This document shows positions 42,782 through 45,475 of a DNA stretch of 45,475 nt, in pieces. The position numbers and the translations under genes were made by a program. Under the pieces are notes generated by a model. That model did no database searches and was not told the DNA's origin. It worked only from the letters and a program-made list of their open reading frames with translations. The stretch is from Pseudomonadota bacterium. Lineage in GTDB: Bacteria; Myxococcota_A; Polyangia; Polyangiales; Polyangiaceae. Numbering within the stretch: the stretch's first letter is position 1; each line of letters starts with the position of its first letter. Where the stretch lies: assembly GCA_023431345.1 (NCBI GenBank), contig JAEYWK010000065.1:1-45475 (forward strand), in the 5' to 3' direction.

Positions 42782-43913
42782 CTAGCTGGCGGTGGGGGGG
42801 GCGTTTTCCGGTAGCTGGTCGGCGTGCTTGAGCAAGAACGCTTCGATGAACTGATCGAGGTCGCCGTCGAGCACGTCTTGCACGGCGGCGGTCTCGTGCT
42901 CGGTGCGCAGGTCTTTCACGAGCTGGTAAGGCTGCAGCACGTAGCTGCGGATCTGGCTGCCGAACGCGATCTGACCTTTCGCTGATTCGTAGGCGGCTTG
43001 CGCCTGCTCGCGCTTCTGCTGCTCCAGCTCGTAGAGCTTGGCCTTCAGCATCTTCATGGCCATGGCGCGGTTCTGGTGTTGGCTGCGCTCGGCGCGACAG
43101 ACGATGTTGAGGCCTGTCGGCAAGTGACGTAGCCGCACCGCCGTCTCCACCTTGTTCACGTTTTGGCCGCCCTTGCCACCGGCGCGCATCGTGGTGATCT
43201 CGATGTCTTTGTCTTCGACGACGATGTCGATCTCGTCTTCGATGTCGGGCGTGACCTCGATGGCGGCGAAGCTGGTTTGGCGGCGCGCGTTGGCGTCGAA
43301 CGGGCTGATACGGACGAGGCGGTGCACGCCCATCTCTGCGCGCAGGTAGCCGTAAGCGTTGGGACCCGCGACCGTGAAGGCGGCGCCGGTGATGCCGGCT
43401 TCTTCGGCAGGCTCGTAGTCGATGACCTCGGTCTTGAAGCCTTTGCGCTCGCACCAACGCAGGTACATGCGCAGCAGCATGTCCGCCCAATCTTTGGCTT
43501 CGACGCCGCCGGCGCCCGGGCTCACGCTGACGATGGCGTTGGCGTGGTCGACCGGACCGCTCAGCATGCGCTTCAGCTCGGCCGCGCGCACCTTGGCGTC
43601 GATGGGCTTGAGGCTGGCCTCGACCTCGTCGATCAGCTTGTCGTCGTTCTCCATCACCGCCAGCTCGAGCAGCTCGCCCGCGTCGGTGAGCTCTTTGACG
43701 AGCGCCTGAGCCTGTTCGAGCTTTTCAGCCGCAGTGGCGCGCTTACGCATCAGCGCCTGGGCCTTGTCTTGGTTGTTCCAAAAATCCGGCGCGCTCGACA
43801 GCTCGTCGAGCTCGTCGATTTCTCGCTTCAATGCCGGGACGTCAAAGAGACCCCCTTAGCGCATCGACGCGCCTTTGGAGGTCCTCGAGGAGATTGCGAG
43901 CATCGGCAAGCAT
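42782..43913 (-). CDS. prfB: Peptide chain release factor 2, programmed +1 frameshift
   Basis: Release factor 2 ends translation at UGA and UAA. Reading from ATG 43913, the first 23 codons (MLADARNLLEDLQRRVDALRGSL) end at an in-frame TGA (43844-43842). The main frame then continues in the +1 frame to the stop at 42782, giving a protein of about 376 residues. The main part shows the SPF-type motif ISPFDA and the GGQ motif RAGGKGGQNVNKVET. The frameshift site CTT-TGA-C has an AGGGGG Shine-Dalgarno-like element at the same spacing as in E. coli. This is a standard autoregulatory shift (low RF2 favours the shift), not a mutation. It follows a secreted-protein gene by 12 bp on the same strand. Confidence 0.95.
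43841..43856 (-). promoter_or_regulatory. prfB programmed frameshift signal
   Basis: On the minus strand, AGGGGG (43856-43851) is followed by TCT, then CTT TGA C (43847-43841). The internal Shine-Dalgarno-like element stimulates slippage on CTT at the slow UGA stop. Order and spacing match the classical E. coli site. Confidence 0.95.
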
Positions 43914-43925
43914 GGCTCGCGGTAT

Positions 43926-44876
43926 CTACTCCGAGTCTTCGAGGCTCGCCACAGCCTTTGTGGAGCCGGGCGCCGGCTCGGGGCTCGGTGGGGCGCAGCT
44001 GCCGGATATGGCTTCGGGAAAGCCCCAAACGGCCTGCGAGAAGCTCTCGGCGTGCGCCGAGAACCAGCCCGCTGTCAGGTCGTCGACCACGCCGAAGTGC
44101 TCCGCGAGCCGCGCCAGCTGCTCGGCTCTCTCCTCCTCGTCGACGCCTGGAGCGCAGGCGAGCAGCTGGGCCCGCAACACCCCCCACAGCGCGCTCTGCA
44201 CGCGCGCTTCGAGCTTGAGGCGCTCTGCCGCCGAGTCGGAGCGCAGCCGCTCGATGGCCAGCTCTTCGCGGCTGAACAGCAACCGATCGAGCTGAAACGT
44301 GAGGCTGGCTTCTAGCGTCGTGCCCGCTCCATCAGCCTGGGTGACGCGGTAGGGATCGTCTGCGGTGGGGGCCCAGCGCAAGGCCTGATCCGTGCTGCGC
44401 TGCGCGCGGAGCCGAACCTCCGGAAGCGCCGCGGACGCGCGAGCGCGCGTCGACAGGGAGTCGAGCCGTTGACGCTCACGCGCGGCGCCCACGACGCTCA
44501 TCGCCACCGCCTTGGCTCTGCGCGCAAACGTCGACAGCGCGCGAAGCTGGTGGAGCAGCAGAGGCGGGTTCGGCGAGGCGGATGGCTCCACGGGCGGCTC
44601 GACGGGCGACACGGGAGCGACGGCCGCTTGCGCCGCGCGGGGCGCCGCGAGTGAGTCGAGCGGCAGCGTCAGCGTCAGCCATGCGGCGCGCTCGCTGCGT
44701 GCGCTGGCGTTCGTGGAGCGCGCATGAAGAGCGAGCCGGAACGGAGCCGCCGCGGTGAGCGCAGGCGGTGGATGCCGCGCTTCCGCCTGTGTTTCATCGG
44801 GCTGCTCAGCGCGGGCGCCCGACGAGAGCGCGCAGCAACACAGCCCGACGAGCACCCTCGGCCAGATCCTGCCCAT
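43926..44876 (-). CDS. Secreted protein of unknown function
   Basis: The 316-residue protein has a signal peptide (MGRIWPRVLVGLCCCALSSGARA). The rest is mostly helical: an Ala-rich linker, then LPEVRLRAQRSTDQALRWAP, LDRLLFSREELAIERLR and AERLKLEARVQSALWGV, suggesting a helical periplasmic domain. I have seen the same pattern in other myxobacterial secreted proteins, and it loosely recalls TolC-type helical regions, but no function is known. It lies 12 bp upstream of prfB and may be co-transcribed with it. Confidence 0.6.
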   Translation of the reverse strand: MGRIWPRVLVGLCCCALSSGARAEQPDETQAEARHPPPALTAAAPFRLALHARSTNASARSERAAWLTLTLPLDSLAAPRAAQAAVAPVSPVEPPVEPSASPNPPLLLHQLRALSTFARRAKAVAMSVVGAARERQRLDSLSTRARASAALPEVRLRAQRSTDQALRWAPTADDPYRVTQADGAGTTLEASLTFQLDRLLFSREELAIERLRSDSAAERLKLEARVQSALWGVLRAQLLACAPGVDEEERAEQLARLAEHFGVVDDLTAGWFSAHAESFSQAVWGFPEAISGSCAPPSPEPAPGSTKAVASLEDSE

Positions 44877-44981
44877 GCCACCTCATCGGCCGGCGCGGCT
44901 GGGCGGTTGCCTGATCTTTGGGCGGGCGAACGCGATTGGGCCTACGAAGGACGAACAGGCTCACCGCGCGGCTGAGGCGGC

Positions 44982-45475
44982 TCAGAGCCCCGCAGCCACC
45001 CGCGCCGCGGCTTCGAGCTCGGCGTCGACGCGACAGCCGGGCGGCTCGTAGCTGGGAGAGTCGTCACCGTCGATGACCCGCGCGACCGCGAGCGGGCTGA
45101 AACCGTGGGGCGAAACCTCGCCGACGGCGGCGCGGATTTCGGCGCCGAGCGCGTGACGCGATAGCCAGAAGCCGCCGCTCACCAGCGCAAGCGGGAAATC
45201 TTCCTGCTCGACCGTGGGGCCTTGCTCGGAAGGGCCGACGGTGACGCTCCGTAGACGCAACGAGCTCGTGAGCCGCGGCAGGCGCCAGTAGACGAAGGCG
45301 CGGTCGAGCGTCTGCAGCACGAGCAGGGCGGGCTCGCTTTCCGAGGCAGCTTCGCCCGCGGCGTCGTGTGGCTCCGCTGCCGCGACCGGCTCCGCTGCCG
45401 CGACCGGCTCCGCTGCTGCGACTGGCTCCGCTGCCGCGACCGGCTCCGCTGCCGCGACCGGCTCCGCTGCCGCGA
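44982..45475 (-). CDS. DUF4912-domain protein, 5' end beyond the window
   Basis: Reading leftwards from the window edge, the frame is open. It encodes repeated AAAEPV units, then HDAAGEASESEPALLVLQTLDRAFVYWRLP, and ends at 44982. The part from LLVLQTLDRAFVYWRLP through SLRLRSVTV, GGFWLSRHALGAEIRAAVGEV and SPHGFSPLAVARVI fits the DUF4912 domain (DPRTLFVYW... G.YYV... YRAELG... plarS). A GTG at 45320 is an in-frame internal codon, not a likely start, because conserved residues and repeats lie before it. The function of DUF4912 proteins is unknown. Confidence 0.75.
   Translation of the reverse strand, partial: AAAEPVAAAEPVAAAEPVAAAEPVAAAEPVAAAEPHDAAGEAASESEPALLVLQTLDRAFVYWRLPRLTSSLRLRSVTVGPSEQGPTVEQEDFPLALVSGGFWLSRHALGAEIRAAVGEVSPHGFSPLAVARVIDGDDSPSYEPPGCRVDAELEAAARVAAGL
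45370..45475. repeat. 18-bp tandem repeats, cut by the window edge
   Basis: Six units of GGCTCCGCTGCCGCGACC (about 18 bp) run from 45370 to the window end, the last cut at 16 nt. Read on the minus strand they encode AAAEPV hexapeptides in the DUF4912 gene. The third copy has two C-to-T changes. More copies may lie beyond the window. Confidence 0.9.

Noticed and set aside
45318..45320. GTG as start of the DUF4912 protein
   Set aside because: The frame stays open upstream to the window edge with regular AAAEPV repeats, so the gene begins outside the window.

Overview
The window is about 45 kb of very GC-rich DNA, densely packed with short intergenic gaps. Many start/stop codons overlap as ATGA, and convergent genes often overlap at their tails. 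The gene content points to a myxobacterium (Myxococcota, most likely the Polyangia side). Supporting genes are a Ser/Thr kinase fused to a cyclic-nucleotide domain, an MglA-like GTPase, a DUF1592/DUF1552 secreted pair, lysS-lolC-lolD linkage, Npt-type nucleotide transporters and several secreted proteins of unknown function. This placement rests on gene content only. No rRNA, tRNA, CRISPR array or complete mobile element was seen. The left edge holds what looks like the first 18 codons of an IS4-type transposase.

Layout. 1-3.7 kb: transposase edge, udk, a Lon-substrate-domain protein, a relic-like glutamyl-tRNA reductase lacking its NADPH domain, a secreted START protein and a TerB-like protein. 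3.7-8.0 kb: an ABC importer operon (ATPase, binding protein, fused permease) of the iron(III)/FbpABC type. 8.0-11.4 kb, minus strand: kinase-CNB, a HATPase-fold protein and a DTW protein with an extra exonuclease-like domain. 11.6-17.2 kb: a scramblase-like protein, a MocR regulator divergent from an FMN-binding/GNAT fusion, and tex. 17.3-25.8 kb: two nucleotide-transporter loci facing each other. 25.8-31.2 kb: MglA-like GTPase, TM2 protein, Cys-rich lipoprotein, a beta-barrel, a conserved 487-residue protein and a ROK sugar kinase. 31.4-34.9 kb: a small membrane protein, an AlaC-type aminotransferase divergent from an arginine N-succinyltransferase, and a secreted protein. 35-39.2 kb: lysS-lolC-lolD. 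39.2-42.8 kb: the DUF1592/DUF1552 pair behind a 461-bp regulatory region. 42.8-45.5 kb: prfB with its programmed +1 frameshift, a secreted protein and a DUF4912 gene running off the right edge.

The best candidate for an undescribed system is 17286-21746. There, three genes with overlapping ends encode an ATP/ADP-translocase-family transporter, an Omp85-like outer-membrane barrel and a lipoprotein with an atypical kinase-like fold. An obvious hypothesis is nucleotide supply to an extracytoplasmic phosphotransferase. A second transporter of the same family, fused to HEAT-like repeats and coupled to a double cyclic-nucleotide-binding protein, ends 2 bp away on the opposite strand. The roles of all these proteins are inferred from sequence, not shown.
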